DNA of 6,553 nt from Flavobacterium sp. (lineage in GTDB: Bacteria; Bacteroidota; Bacteroidia; Flavobacteriales; Flavobacteriaceae), in the NCBI GenBank assembly GCA_023253295.1, contig JALRGZ010000238.1:1-6553 (forward strand), written 5' to 3'. Below are positions 1-5,856 of the stretch, piece after piece. The first letter of the stretch is position 1. Each line of letters starts with the position of its first letter. The position numbers and the translations under genes were made by a program. The notes beneath the pieces are model-generated. The model made no database searches, was not told the origin of the DNA, and saw only the letters and a program-made list of their open reading frames with translations.

Positions 1-2
1 TG

Positions 3-275
3 ATGAAAATTTATGCCAATCCTAAAAAAATAGGGGAAATTTATGGTGAATATCATGGTGATACCTTATTAGTTAGCTATACCTATATTGATGAAGGATA
101 TGAAAAAGTGACCTATAAAAATCCAATGGCTTTCTTGAAAAAAGATAGTTTGTTAGTTTTAGGAAACGGGAAATTGGAAACTTCAATGGGAGCTACCTAT
201 TTTGTAAAAGGAGAACCTATTGATTATGAAAATGTAAAATATAAATTTTCAACTGTGGATTGTGTTGGAAAGTAA
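3..275 (+). CDS. Hypothetical protein, possibly the C-terminal part of a longer gene
   Basis: Ninety residues are readable from the ATG at position 3 to TAA at 273-275. I do not recognise the family. The protein is rich in Tyr, Lys and Gly, with alternating hydrophobic residues (such as DTLLVSYTYI and DSLLVLGNG) that suggest a small beta-sheet fold. No signal peptide, membrane segment or catalytic motif is visible. The window begins two bases before this ATG, so the frame may extend upstream and this Met may be internal. Alternatively, the TGA at 1-3 could be the stop of an upstream gene overlapping this start. A strong hairpin terminator lies about 20 bases downstream, which supports a real gene end here. 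The reading frame is probably genuine; the start is undecided. Confidence 0.55.
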   Translation: MKIYANPKKIGEIYGEYHGDTLLVSYTYIDEGYEKVTYKNPMAFLKKDSLLVLGNGKLETSMGATYFVKGEPIDYENVKYKFSTVDCVGK

Positions 276-295
276 TTTCAAAAAAATATAAAAGT

Positions 296-331
296 AAAAG
301 CCTGTAAATTTAATGTTTACAGGCTTTTTTT
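296..331. terminator. Rho-independent terminator, probably bidirectional
   Basis: A perfect stem (AAGCCTGTAAA at 298-308 with TTTACAGGCTT at 316-326, extended by A-T pairs) closes a loop of about seven bases and is followed on the plus strand by a run of seven T residues. It ends the small plus-strand gene at 3-275. The minus-strand side also has a T-rich tail, so it may end transcripts coming from the tRNA-Ala/GIY-YIG unit as well. Confidence 0.85.
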
Positions 332-362
332 GTGGAGAATACCGGATTCGAACCCGTCGCCT
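332..362. repeat. Direct repeat, copy 1 (tRNA 3' end)
   Basis: This 31-base stretch matches 682-712 at an offset of exactly 350 bases, with one mismatch (C at 355 against G at 705). It covers the acceptor 3' strand, T-arm and variable loop of a tRNA. Together with copy 2 it brackets the GIY-YIG gene. Confidence 0.85.
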
Positions 363-388
363 TCCCGATGGTAATCGGGACGCTCTAG
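332..388 (-). pseudogene. Truncated tRNA-like remnant (3' part)
   Basis: Read on the minus strand, this stretch starts within a D-arm (CTAGAGCG), continues through an anticodon-like arm, variable loop and T-arm with GGTTCGAATCC, and ends in the acceptor 3' strand ATTCTCCAC. The 5' acceptor strand and most of the D-arm are missing: homology to the intact tRNA-Ala stops at 388. The T-stem has a G-G mismatch (C at plus-strand 355 where the intact gene has G at 705). The 3' CCA is degraded. The anticodon arm, TCCCGATTACCATCGGGA, is one base longer than that of the tRNA-Ala and forms a six-pair stem with a six-base loop, which is not a normal tRNA arm. It cannot fold as a functional tRNA. It contains the stop codon of the adjoining GIY-YIG gene. 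Confidence 0.75.
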
Positions 389-633
389 TTCTTATTAGAG
401 ATTAGATTTTCTATATATTTTCTGCTTTTCATTTTTTTGATTTGCATTTCTCTTTGGTAAGCTTTACTTCTTGAGTCAAATGATTCAAAATATTTTAATT
501 CCCAATCTTTGGCTTTTTTGGTAAATGTACTTCTGCTATTTAGATGATCATCAATTCTTTTTTGAATATTTTCGCAGGAACCTATATAGTATTTATTTAG
601 AGTTTTAGAGAAAATAATATAAGTATAAAACAT
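385..633 (-). CDS. Small GIY-YIG endonuclease-like protein (UPF0213/YhbQ type)
   Basis: This 82-residue protein has the compact GIY-YIG nuclease fold. The first motif is Y3-T-Y-I, the second Y16-I-G18, followed by the helix with R26 and H30 (QKRIDDHL). The metal-binding Glu is E62 in YQREMQIKKMKSRKYIENLI. Its length is normal for stand-alone single-domain members, which are common in Flavobacteria; their cellular role is not settled (proposed DNA repair, or remnants of homing or mobile nucleases). It lies between an intact tRNA-Ala upstream and a tRNA fragment downstream. Its TAG stop (385-387) is formed by the D-arm sequence of that fragment. The start is only about eight bases beyond the tRNA terminator, with no separate promoter evident, so expression may rely on readthrough. 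The family call is firm; a link to mobility is inference from position. Confidence 0.85.
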   Translation of the reverse strand: MFYTYIIFSKTLNKYYIGSCENIQKRIDDHLNSRSTFTKKAKDWELKYFESFDSRSKAYQREMQIKKMKSRKYIENLISNKN

Positions 634-640
634 AGCTCTA

Positions 641-675
641 AAAATTAAAAAAACTCAAGCAATTAACTTGAGTTT
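641..675 (-). terminator. Hairpin terminator of the tRNA-Ala transcript
   Basis: A perfect nine-pair stem (651-659 with 667-675, AAACTCAAG and its complement) closes a seven-base loop. On the minus strand it is followed by TTTTAATTTT. It sits four bases after the encoded CCA of the tRNA-Ala and before the GIY-YIG start, so it probably ends the tRNA transcript and limits expression of the nuclease gene. Confidence 0.75.
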
Positions 676-679
676 AGGT

Positions 680-756
680 TGGTGGAGAATACCGGATTCG
701 AACCGGTCGCCTCTACGCTGCCAGCGTAGCGCTCTAGCCAAATGAGCTAATCCCCC
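680..756 (-). tRNA. tRNA-Ala, anticodon GGC
   Basis: This is a complete 77-base tRNA on the minus strand including an encoded CCA (682-680). The acceptor stem pairs GGGGGAT with ATTCTCC using G-T wobbles, with discriminator A at 683. The D-arm contains GGCTAGAGC. The anticodon stem CTACG/CGTAG holds the loop CTGGCAG, giving anticodon GGC, which reads GCC and GCU alanine codons. The T-arm ACCGG-TTCGAAT-CCGGT is perfect. A -7 promoter element lies about ten bases upstream and a hairpin terminator lies just downstream, so it is a single-gene transcription unit. Its 3' end is duplicated at 332-362. Confidence 0.95.
682..712. repeat. Direct repeat, copy 2 (within the intact tRNA-Ala)
   Basis: This is the 3' part of the functional tRNA-Ala; 30 of its 31 bases match 332-362. 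A second short match (CGCTCTAG at 730-737 against 381-388) continues the homology beyond the differing anticodon arm. This copy is presumably the parental one, because its stems are fully paired. Confidence 0.85.
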
Positions 757-765
757 ATTGCAAGG

Positions 766-773
766 CAAATATA
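766..773 (-). promoter_or_regulatory. Bacteroidota -7 promoter element for tRNA-Ala
   Basis: The minus strand reads TATATTTG followed by C, matching the TAnnTTTG(C) consensus of the primary sigma factor of Bacteroidota. It ends about nine bases before the tRNA 5' end at 756, a good spacing for a short leader. No well-spaced -33 TTTG is clear; TTTG at 792-789 is too close and TTG at 798-796 slightly too far. Confidence 0.6.
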
Positions 774-833
774 GTATTTTATGCGTATCAAAAAACAACT
801 TTTGAAAAAACTATGCTTTCTGTTGAATATTTT

Positions 834-841
834 TAACTTTA
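834..841 (+). promoter_or_regulatory. Weak -7-like element upstream of the enoyl-CoA hydratase gene
   Basis: TAACTTTA differs from TAnnTTTG only at the last base and ends 22 bases before the ATG at 864. No convincing -33 element is found at the expected distance. It is the best candidate in the 107-base gap between the divergent tRNA-Ala and this gene, but it is weak. Confidence 0.25.
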
Positions 842-863
842 CCTAAAACTATTCGAAATTCCT

Positions 864-1631
864 ATGCAAGATACAAAAGGCTCATTATGTACAGTAATAG
901 AAAATAAAATTGCGACAGTTGAATTTGGACATCCGGCAAGTAACTCTTTTCCAAGTTCTTTGTTGGATACACTGACTGCTGAAATTAATTCTTTAAGTTC
1001 AAATGATGAGGTGGTTTTAATTGTTTTAAAGAGTTCGGGAACTGGAGCTTTTTGCGCTGGTGCCTCTTTTGATGAATTGTTAGCGGTTTCCAATGCTGAG
1101 GAAGGGTTGATCTTTTTCTCAGGTTTTGCACATCTAATCAATGCCATGCGTACTTGTTCCAAATTGATTATTGGGCGTATTCATGGAAAAGCCGTTGGAG
1201 GGGGAGTAGGAATTGCAGCAGCTTGTGATTATGTTTTTGCAACCGAAAATGCCGCTATTAAATTGTCGGAATTGGCAATTGGAATTGGCCCATTTGTGAT
1301 TGAACCAGCAGTAAGCAGAAAAATTGGCAAAACAGCTTTGACCGAAATGACCTTAAATGCTCAGGAATGGAAATCGGCAACATGGGCGCAACAAAAAGGA
1401 TTGTATGCCGAGGTTTTTGAAAATGTAAGTCTATTGGATGATGCAGTTGCAAACTTTAGTGCTAAATTAGCTTCATATAATCCGCAAGCTTTACAGCAAA
1501 TGAAACAAGTCATTTGGGATGGTACAGCGCACTGGGAAAAGCTTTTATTGGAAAGAGCTGCAATTTCGGGACAATTGGTGTTGTCTAATTTTACAAAAAA
1601 TGCTTTAGAACAGTTTAAAAAGGGGGAATAG
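864..1631 (+). CDS. Enoyl-CoA hydratase/isomerase family protein (crotonase fold, methylglutaconyl-CoA hydratase-like)
   Basis: The protein has 255 residues, the usual single-domain crotonase length. The first oxyanion-hole segment is GAFCAGASFDEL (61-72) and the second is HGKAVGGGVGIAAACD (107-122), the CoA-ester binding signature. E136 in LSELAIG corresponds to the second catalytic Glu of enoyl-CoA hydratase. The first catalytic Glu position (GGGxE in hydratases) is Gly at 116, as in several crotonase subfamilies that use one acidic residue. The segment after it (GIGPFVIEPAVSRKIG) resembles LiuC-type methylglutaconyl-CoA hydratases of leucine breakdown more than the GAGGTQRL of classic fatty-acid hydratases. 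Expected reaction: hydration of an enoyl-CoA in the cytoplasm. The exact substrate cannot be fixed. The ATG at 864 has no Shine-Dalgarno, normal for Flavobacteria. The next gene, queD, has its own promoter element and an unrelated role. Confidence 0.88.
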   Translation: MQDTKGSLCTVIENKIATVEFGHPASNSFPSSLLDTLTAEINSLSSNDEVVLIVLKSSGTGAFCAGASFDELLAVSNAEEGLIFFSGFAHLINAMRTCSKLIIGRIHGKAVGGGVGIAAACDYVFATENAAIKLSELAIGIGPFVIEPAVSRKIGKTALTEMTLNAQEWKSATWAQQKGLYAEVFENVSLLDDAVANFSAKLASYNPQALQQMKQVIWDGTAHWEKLLLERAAISGQLVLSNFTKNALEQFKKGE

Positions 1632-1689
1632 ATTTTTCCTAAGTTTTTTATAAGTTCATGGAAGAAAGCTATATCTCGTAGCAATTCCT

Positions 1690-1697
1690 TAAATTTG
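1690..1697 (+). promoter_or_regulatory. Bacteroidota -7 promoter element for queD-lpxH
   Basis: TAAATTTG followed by CA matches the TAnnTTTGC pattern of flavobacterial promoters. It lies 19 bases before the queD ATG at 1717, leaving a leader of about a dozen bases, typical for these bacteria. A clear -33 TTTG is not seen. It would drive queD and, through the short 24-base gap, lpxH. Confidence 0.6.
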
Positions 1698-1716
1698 CAG
1701 TCAAAATTTATCCACG

Positions 1717-2169
1717 ATGAGTAAAATCAGAATCACAAAACAATTTAGTTTCGAAACCGGTCATGCCTTATATGGCTATGATGGAAAATGTAAAAATGTA
1801 CATGGTCATAGTTATAAATTGTCTGTAACGGTTATTGGTAAACCTATAACCAATCGTAATGATGTCAAATTCGGGATGGTTATCGATTTTGGTGATTTGA
1901 AAAAAATTGTGAAAGAAGAAGTCGTAGATCAGTTTGATCATGCTACTGTTTTTAATGAAACTACCCCACATATTGAATTGGCAGCAGAATTAAAAAATCG
2001 TGGGCATCATGTGATTTTAGTTGATTATCAGCCTACTTCTGAAAATATGGTTATTGATTTCGCTCAAAGAATAAAAGGCAGATTACCGGAAGGGATTGAA
2101 CTTTTTTCACTAAAACTACAAGAAACAGATTCTTCATTTGCAGAATGGTTTGCAAGTGATAATTTATAA
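1717..2169 (+). CDS. queD: 6-carboxy-5,6,7,8-tetrahydropterin synthase (QueD/PTPS family)
   Basis: At 150 residues this is a typical member of the 6-pyruvoyl-tetrahydropterin synthase fold. The zinc ligands are H16 (FETGHAL), H29 and H31 in CKNVHGHSY. C25 in that motif is the catalytic nucleophile, with D74-H75 (QFDHATVFNE) as its partners. PTSEN (106-110) and E136 in LQETDSSFAEW form the pterin-binding site. In bacteria, proteins with the CxxxHGH pattern convert dihydroneopterin triphosphate to 6-carboxytetrahydropterin, the first dedicated step towards preQ0, queuosine and other 7-deazaguanines. No other que gene is in the window. The start at 1717 sits 19 bases after a TAAATTTG promoter element. 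It is followed after 24 bases by lpxH in the same orientation, so the two are probably co-transcribed. A pterin-synthase role is the alternative but less likely. Confidence 0.88.
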   Translation: MSKIRITKQFSFETGHALYGYDGKCKNVHGHSYKLSVTVIGKPITNRNDVKFGMVIDFGDLKKIVKEEVVDQFDHATVFNETTPHIELAAELKNRGHHVILVDYQPTSENMVIDFAQRIKGRLPEGIELFSLKLQETDSSFAEWFASDNL

Positions 2170-2193
2170 TATTCCAAACTTCTCTTTAAATAC

Positions 2194-2946
2194 ATGGAGT
2201 TAGCCTCAAATAAAAAAATATATTTTGCTTCCGACCAACATTTTGGTGCTCCTACAGCCGAATTGAGTTTTCCAAGAGAACAAAAATTTGTAGCTTGGCT
2301 GGATGAGGTAAAAAAAGATGCCGAAGCTATTTTTCTTTTGGGTGATTTATTTGATTTTTGGTTCGAATATAAAACGGTAGTTCCTAAAGGTTTTATTCGA
2401 ATTTTAGGCAAGTTGGCTGAAATTCGCGACAGCGGAATTCCTATTTATTTCTTTGTAGGGAATCACGATTTGTGGATGGATGATTATTTCGAAAAGGAAT
2501 TAAATATTCCGGTTTATCACGATAATCAGGAATTTACTTTTAATGGGAAAACCTTCTTAATTGGTCATGGCGACGGAAAAGGTCCTGGAGATAAAGGTTA
2601 TAAACGCATGAAAAAAGTGTTTACCAATCCTTTTTCTAAATGGCTTTTTAGGTGGTTGCATCCTGATCTAGGAGTGCGTCTGGCACAATATCTTTCGGTT
2701 AAAAATAAATTGATTTCAGGTGAATCAGATGTGAAGTTTTTAGGTGAAGATAAGGAATGGTTGATCTTATACGCCAAACGAAAACTAGAAACAAAACATT
2801 ATAATTATTTGGTTTTTGGACACCGCCATTTACCAATGATTCATCCCGTAGGCAAAAATTCAGATTATGTGAACCTGGGTGATTGGATCTCTTATTTTAC
2901 CTACGGTGTTTTTGATGGAGAAAACTTTGAAATTAAAACTTTTTGA
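2194..2946 (+). CDS. lpxH: UDP-2,3-diacylglucosamine diphosphatase (LpxH)
   Basis: This 250-residue calcineurin-like metallophosphoesterase carries all LpxH motifs in order: D14-Q-H16 (SDQHFG), GDLFDFWFEY with D51 and D54, GNHD (89-92), GHGD (124-127) and GHRH (208-211), which supply the ligands for the two-metal centre. The DFWFEY extension and GHGDGKGPGDKGYK are characteristic of LpxH rather than of general phosphoesterases. It hydrolyses UDP-2,3-diacylglucosamine to lipid X and UMP at the cytoplasmic face of the inner membrane, the fourth step of lipid A synthesis. The basic and aromatic segment between about 135 and 170 fits the membrane-associated cap region. The ATG at 2194 follows queD by 24 bases, with no promoter element of its own. 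The gene converges on the minus-strand gene beginning two bases after its stop. Confidence 0.92.
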   Translation: MELASNKKIYFASDQHFGAPTAELSFPREQKFVAWLDEVKKDAEAIFLLGDLFDFWFEYKTVVPKGFIRILGKLAEIRDSGIPIYFFVGNHDLWMDDYFEKELNIPVYHDNQEFTFNGKTFLIGHGDGKGPGDKGYKRMKKVFTNPFSKWLFRWLHPDLGVRLAQYLSVKNKLISGESDVKFLGEDKEWLILYAKRKLETKHYNYLVFGHRHLPMIHPVGKNSDYVNLGDWISYFTYGVFDGENFEIKTF

Positions 2947-2948
2947 GA

Positions 2949-3305
2949 TTAATTTTGGCCTTCACCATAGAGATAAATTTCCATTTCTATTTTAAAAATA
3001 GTTCCGTAGACCAAATCTTTTATTTCTTTTAACTCGTTCATTGTAACAGATAAATCCAAAGGATAGAGAGGTGTTTTTAATAGAAATTTGCAATTAGCAT
3101 TCTTAAGCGTACAGTTTTCACAACAACTGTTTTTAGCAATACTTTCATCAATCAGATAGTTGAAATCTTTCAATTCTGTCAGTCTTAAAAACAGGCCTAT
3201 TTCTTTAATGATTAATTGAACTCTATTAGGAATAATACCTTCTGTTTTTTCCCAATAGAAGGTAATTCCCAGACTGTTCATATAAATTTGGTGTATTTGT
3301 TCCAT
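2949..3305 (-). CDS. Hypothetical protein with a cysteine cluster
   Basis: The protein has 118 residues and I do not recognise its family. It has mainly helical, soluble character, without signal peptide or membrane segment. Its feature is a central cluster, C61, C62, C65 and C72 (CCENCTLKNANC), flanked by predicted helices, which could bind a metal such as zinc or form disulfides. A perfect TATATTTG element 18 bases before the start supports real, independent expression. Its stop is two bases from the lpxH stop on the other strand, a tight convergent arrangement without a visible terminator between them. The motif is compatible with a small zinc-binding regulatory or adaptor protein, but no function can be assigned. 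Confidence 0.75.
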   Translation of the reverse strand: MEQIHQIYMNSLGITFYWEKTEGIIPNRVQLIIKEIGLFLRLTELKDFNYLIDESIAKNSCCENCTLKNANCKFLLKTPLYPLDLSVTMNELKEIKDLVYGTIFKIEMEIYLYGEGQN

Positions 3306-3322
3306 GTTTTTATAGTATGAAA

Positions 3323-3330
3323 CAAATATA
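3323..3330 (-). promoter_or_regulatory. Bacteroidota -7 promoter element for the Cys-cluster gene
   Basis: The minus strand reads TATATTTG, an exact TAnnTTTG match ending 17 bases before the ATG whose first base is 3305. It is the same octamer as in front of the tRNA-Ala. The stretch upstream is nearly pure A/T and shows no clear -33 element. Confidence 0.65.
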
Positions 3331-3377
3331 ATTATTTTTATTTAGAATGAATATAAATAATTTAAAAATAACTAACC

Positions 3378-4424
3378 TTAATTCAGTCGTTTTTTAATGA
3401 GTTCAATAATAACATCCTGATTGGTAGTATTGGTGTCAATTGCAATACTATTGTTGCCATAAGGTTCATATTTTTCCGGAACAGTTACCGAAAACAGTCC
3501 TAAAACAGGGGTTTGGGAAGCGCAAGCCAAATGCATAATTCCGCTATCGGCACCAATGAAAATTTCGGTGTTTGCAATAAATGCAACTATTTCCCGGATG
3601 TTTTTACTATAAAAAGAAGGTGCTTTAAAACCAATTTGCGAAACGTTTTCTACCGGTAAAACTTCAACAATATTGTAATCAGGAAAATTAGCCAGTAATT
3701 TTTCATAAAAAGGATTCCACCATTCAGGAGTATAACATTTGGCTCCTGTGGCAAATGTAAAAATGGAAATCGTTTTTTTGTCGTTTTGGACTATTTGATC
3801 CAAAATTGATTTGGAATCCTGAAGTTCCTCCTCACTAATTTTAATGTTAATGGTTGGAATTTCTTTTTGTTGATTTTCTATACCAAGTTGATTTAAATAA
3901 TGGCGAAATTCGTAAATCGGATATTTAGCCATGTGTTTGTAATCCGGATGATTTTGAACGATTTCTTCATTTAATTCGCCAAAGAATTTATAATCAGCCT
4001 TTGCAAATTGAGTAGACAAACGACCAGAAGATGAACCTTTATCAATATTGATGACTAAGTCGTATTTTTTTTGTTTGATTTTGAACCAAACTTTGATATA
4101 ATTAAAAAAATATTTAAATGGTTTTCTGGGTAATACAATGAAATTTTCAACCGATGGATAATTTTTAAAAACGATAGGACCTAAACCTCCTTTGATAAAA
4201 ATTTCAATCTTACAATTAGGAAATGTGTTATTGATTTCCTGAACCAGAGGAGTGATAAGAAGTAAATTTCCAAGTCGGTGATTAGGACGACAGATTAGTA
4301 TGTTTTTAAAATCAATTTTGGCATTGCAATTACTATTTTGTTTGATTTTAGTTCTGCCAATATGTTTGGTTAATTTGTGTGTAATTTTTCTTCTTAACGC
4401 ATTAATGATCAATTTGAAGCTCAT
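3378..4424 (-). CDS. Glycosyltransferase family 9 (ADP-heptose:LPS heptosyltransferase-like)
   Basis: The 348-residue protein has the GT-B layout of GT9 enzymes. A basic N-terminal extension (about 1-40, many Lys/Arg) is followed by ILICRPNHRLGNLLLITPL (42-60), the N-terminal Rossmann motif of heptosyltransferases. TGAKCYTPEWW (226-236) stands at the usual acceptor/donor cleft with K229. The nucleotide-sugar motif is GADSGIMHLA (291-300) with D293 and H298, followed by TPVLGLFSVTVPEKYEPYG. Such enzymes transfer heptose or a related sugar to the lipopolysaccharide core at the cytoplasmic face of the inner membrane. The exact donor in Flavobacteria is not known from sequence alone. The extension before residue 41 may aid membrane association. 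A perfect 14-base inverted repeat lies two bases upstream of the start codon. No TAnnTTTG element is seen in the 148-base gap to the MFS gene. Confidence 0.87.
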   Translation of the reverse strand: MSFKLIINALRRKITHKLTKHIGRTKIKQNSNCNAKIDFKNILICRPNHRLGNLLLITPLVQEINNTFPNCKIEIFIKGGLGPIVFKNYPSVENFIVLPRKPFKYFFNYIKVWFKIKQKKYDLVINIDKGSSSGRLSTQFAKADYKFFGELNEEIVQNHPDYKHMAKYPIYEFRHYLNQLGIENQQKEIPTINIKISEEELQDSKSILDQIVQNDKKTISIFTFATGAKCYTPEWWNPFYEKLLANFPDYNIVEVLPVENVSQIGFKAPSFYSKNIREIVAFIANTEIFIGADSGIMHLACASQTPVLGLFSVTVPEKYEPYGNNSIAIDTNTTNQDVIIELIKKRLN

Positions 4425-4425
4425 A

Positions 4426-4464
4426 ATTTTCTTTTAAAAGCTTGAAATTATTTTAAAAGAAAAT
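4426..4464. repeat. Perfect 14-base inverted repeat before the glycosyltransferase start
   Basis: ATTTTCTTTTAAAA (4426-4439) is exactly complementary to 4451-4464, with an 11-base spacer. In the minus-strand transcript it would form a hairpin ending one base before the ATG at 4424. It lacks GC pairs and a following T-run, so it is not a standard terminator. It could mask the start or serve as an operator. The rest of the gap (4465-4572) is AT-rich, with a weaker eight-base inverted repeat (4475-4482 with 4502-4509). Confidence 0.6.
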
Positions 4465-4572
4465 CAGGTCGATTAAATTAGTGTTAAAAATTGGTTATTT
4501 AACTAATTTTAAGAGGATTACGAGAAAATTCTGTTAGTTATTATGGGTTAATTTTTTTTGAAAAAAGCATTA

Positions 4573-5856
4573 TTAGTCTTCTTTTTCATGTTCTTCAATA
4601 TCCTTAGTTAAATCCAGTTTTCTGAATGTTGGAGAAACTATTCCCGTTGTAAGCACGACCAAAAGGGTCATACTTCCACCAAAAACAACAGCCGTAACTG
4701 TTCCCATTAATCGGGCGGTTAATCCACTTTCAAAAGCACCTAATTCATTAGAAGAACCTACAAACATAGAATTCACAGCTGATACTCTTCCGCGCATATG
4801 ATCAGGAGTTTTAATTTGCAAAATAGTTTGTCGAATAACTACTGAAATTCCATCAAAAACGCCACTGAAGAATAGAGCAAAAAGAGAAAGCCAGAATAAG
4901 GTTGAAAGTCCAAAAATGATGATGCAAACTCCAAATCCAAAAATAGCTCCAAGCAATTTCATTCCTGCATTTTTGCTTAAAGGAACGTAAGCGGTAACCA
5001 ACATAGTCAAAAAAGCACCCACTGCAGGAGCCGCTCTTAAGAAACCGAAACCTTCAGGGCCTACTTTTAGAATATCCTGAGCAAAAACAGGTAATAAAGC
5101 AACAGCACCTCCAAAAAGAACCGCAACCATATCCAAGGTAATAGCTCCTAAAACTGTTTTGTTATTAAAGACAAATTTGATTCCTTCTCCCAAACTTTGC
5201 ATTACAGGCTCGCCAATTTTAGGATTCAAGATAGGTTTTTTACTAATTTGAGATAAGGCTAATAAAGCCATTACCGAACAGGCAAATACCAAACATAAAG
5301 ACCAGTGAACTCCCATTAAGGTTATGGAAAATCCCGCTACTGCCGGTCCAACTACTGAACCAATTTGCCAGACCGTAACGCTCCAGGTTGCAGCATTAGG
5401 GTAGATTTTTTTAGGAACAATTAGTGATAACATTGAGAAAATAGTTGGGCCTAAAAAGGCTCTTACCAATCCACCTAAGAATACCAAAAAATATATAGAG
5501 TATAATATGAATTGCTTAGAAAGTCCGCTAACAACTACTGGCCACGTTAGTAGAAACAAACCGAAACTAATGACTGAGAAACCAAAAATACATTTCATCA
5601 ATAATCCTTTTTTCTCGTTTTGATCCACAATATGTCCGGCAAATAGCGCCAGAGAAACAGCGGGTATTACTTCCATAAGCCCTATGATTCCTAACGAAAG
5701 TGCATCTTTTGTAATACTATATACTTCCCATTCGATAACGATAAACTGCATAGACCAGGCAAATACCATCGCAAAACGCATGAATAGGAACGTATTGAAT
5801 TCTTTGTAACGCAAGGCAGCGTATGGGTCTTTTTTATCTATTTTTTTTGAAGTCAT
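4573..5856 (-). CDS. Major facilitator superfamily transporter (MFS_3/EntS-like exporter)
   Basis: From the start at 5856 the protein has 427 residues and about 12 hydrophobic segments, normal for MFS. The loop between helices 2 and 3 carries the motif-A-like GHIVDQNEKKGLL (74-86). KTPDHMRGRVSAVNSMF (349-365) is a signature shared with the MFS_3/EntS-type drug and siderophore exporters. The C-terminus is a short charged tail (IEEHEKED). It sits in the inner membrane; the substrate cannot be told. A frame-open start exists further upstream at 5904, but the extra 16 residues lie antisense-shifted over recJ codons and have no MFS character. The ATG at 5856, whose ATGA overlaps the recJ stop, is preferred and implies translational coupling with recJ. 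The glycosyltransferase follows after 148 bases. Confidence 0.9.
   Translation of the reverse strand: MTSKKIDKKDPYAALRYKEFNTFLFMRFAMVFAWSMQFIVIEWEVYSITKDALSLGIIGLMEVIPAVSLALFAGHIVDQNEKKGLLMKCIFGFSVISFGLFLLTWPVVVSGLSKQFILYSIYFLVFLGGLVRAFLGPTIFSMLSLIVPKKIYPNAATWSVTVWQIGSVVGPAVAGFSITLMGVHWSLCLVFACSVMALLALSQISKKPILNPKIGEPVMQSLGEGIKFVFNNKTVLGAITLDMVAVLFGGAVALLPVFAQDILKVGPEGFGFLRAAPAVGAFLTMLVTAYVPLSKNAGMKLLGAIFGFGVCIIIFGLSTLFWLSLFALFFSGVFDGISVVIRQTILQIKTPDHMRGRVSAVNSMFVGSSNELGAFESGLTARLMGTVTAVVFGGSMTLLVVLTTGIVSPTFRKLDLTKDIEEHEKED

Noticed and set aside
332..388. A second functional tRNA gene downstream of the GIY-YIG gene
   Set aside because: The 5' acceptor strand and most of the D-arm are missing, the T-stem is mismatched and the anticodon loop is abnormal.
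839..1162. Minus-strand ORF of 107 codons within the enoyl-CoA hydratase gene
   Set aside because: It is a shadow of the clear crotonase reading frame and shows no recognisable protein features. The same holds for the minus-strand ORFs at 1258-1452 and 1361-1684.
2064..2411. Minus-strand ORF across the end of queD and the start of lpxH
   Set aside because: It lies opposite two genes with intact catalytic motifs and has no recognisable features of its own; the minus-strand ORF at 1768-1971 within queD was dropped for the same reason.
4440..4572. Rho-independent terminator for the MFS gene
   Set aside because: The inverted repeats here are AT-only or imperfect and are not followed by a T-run on the minus strand.
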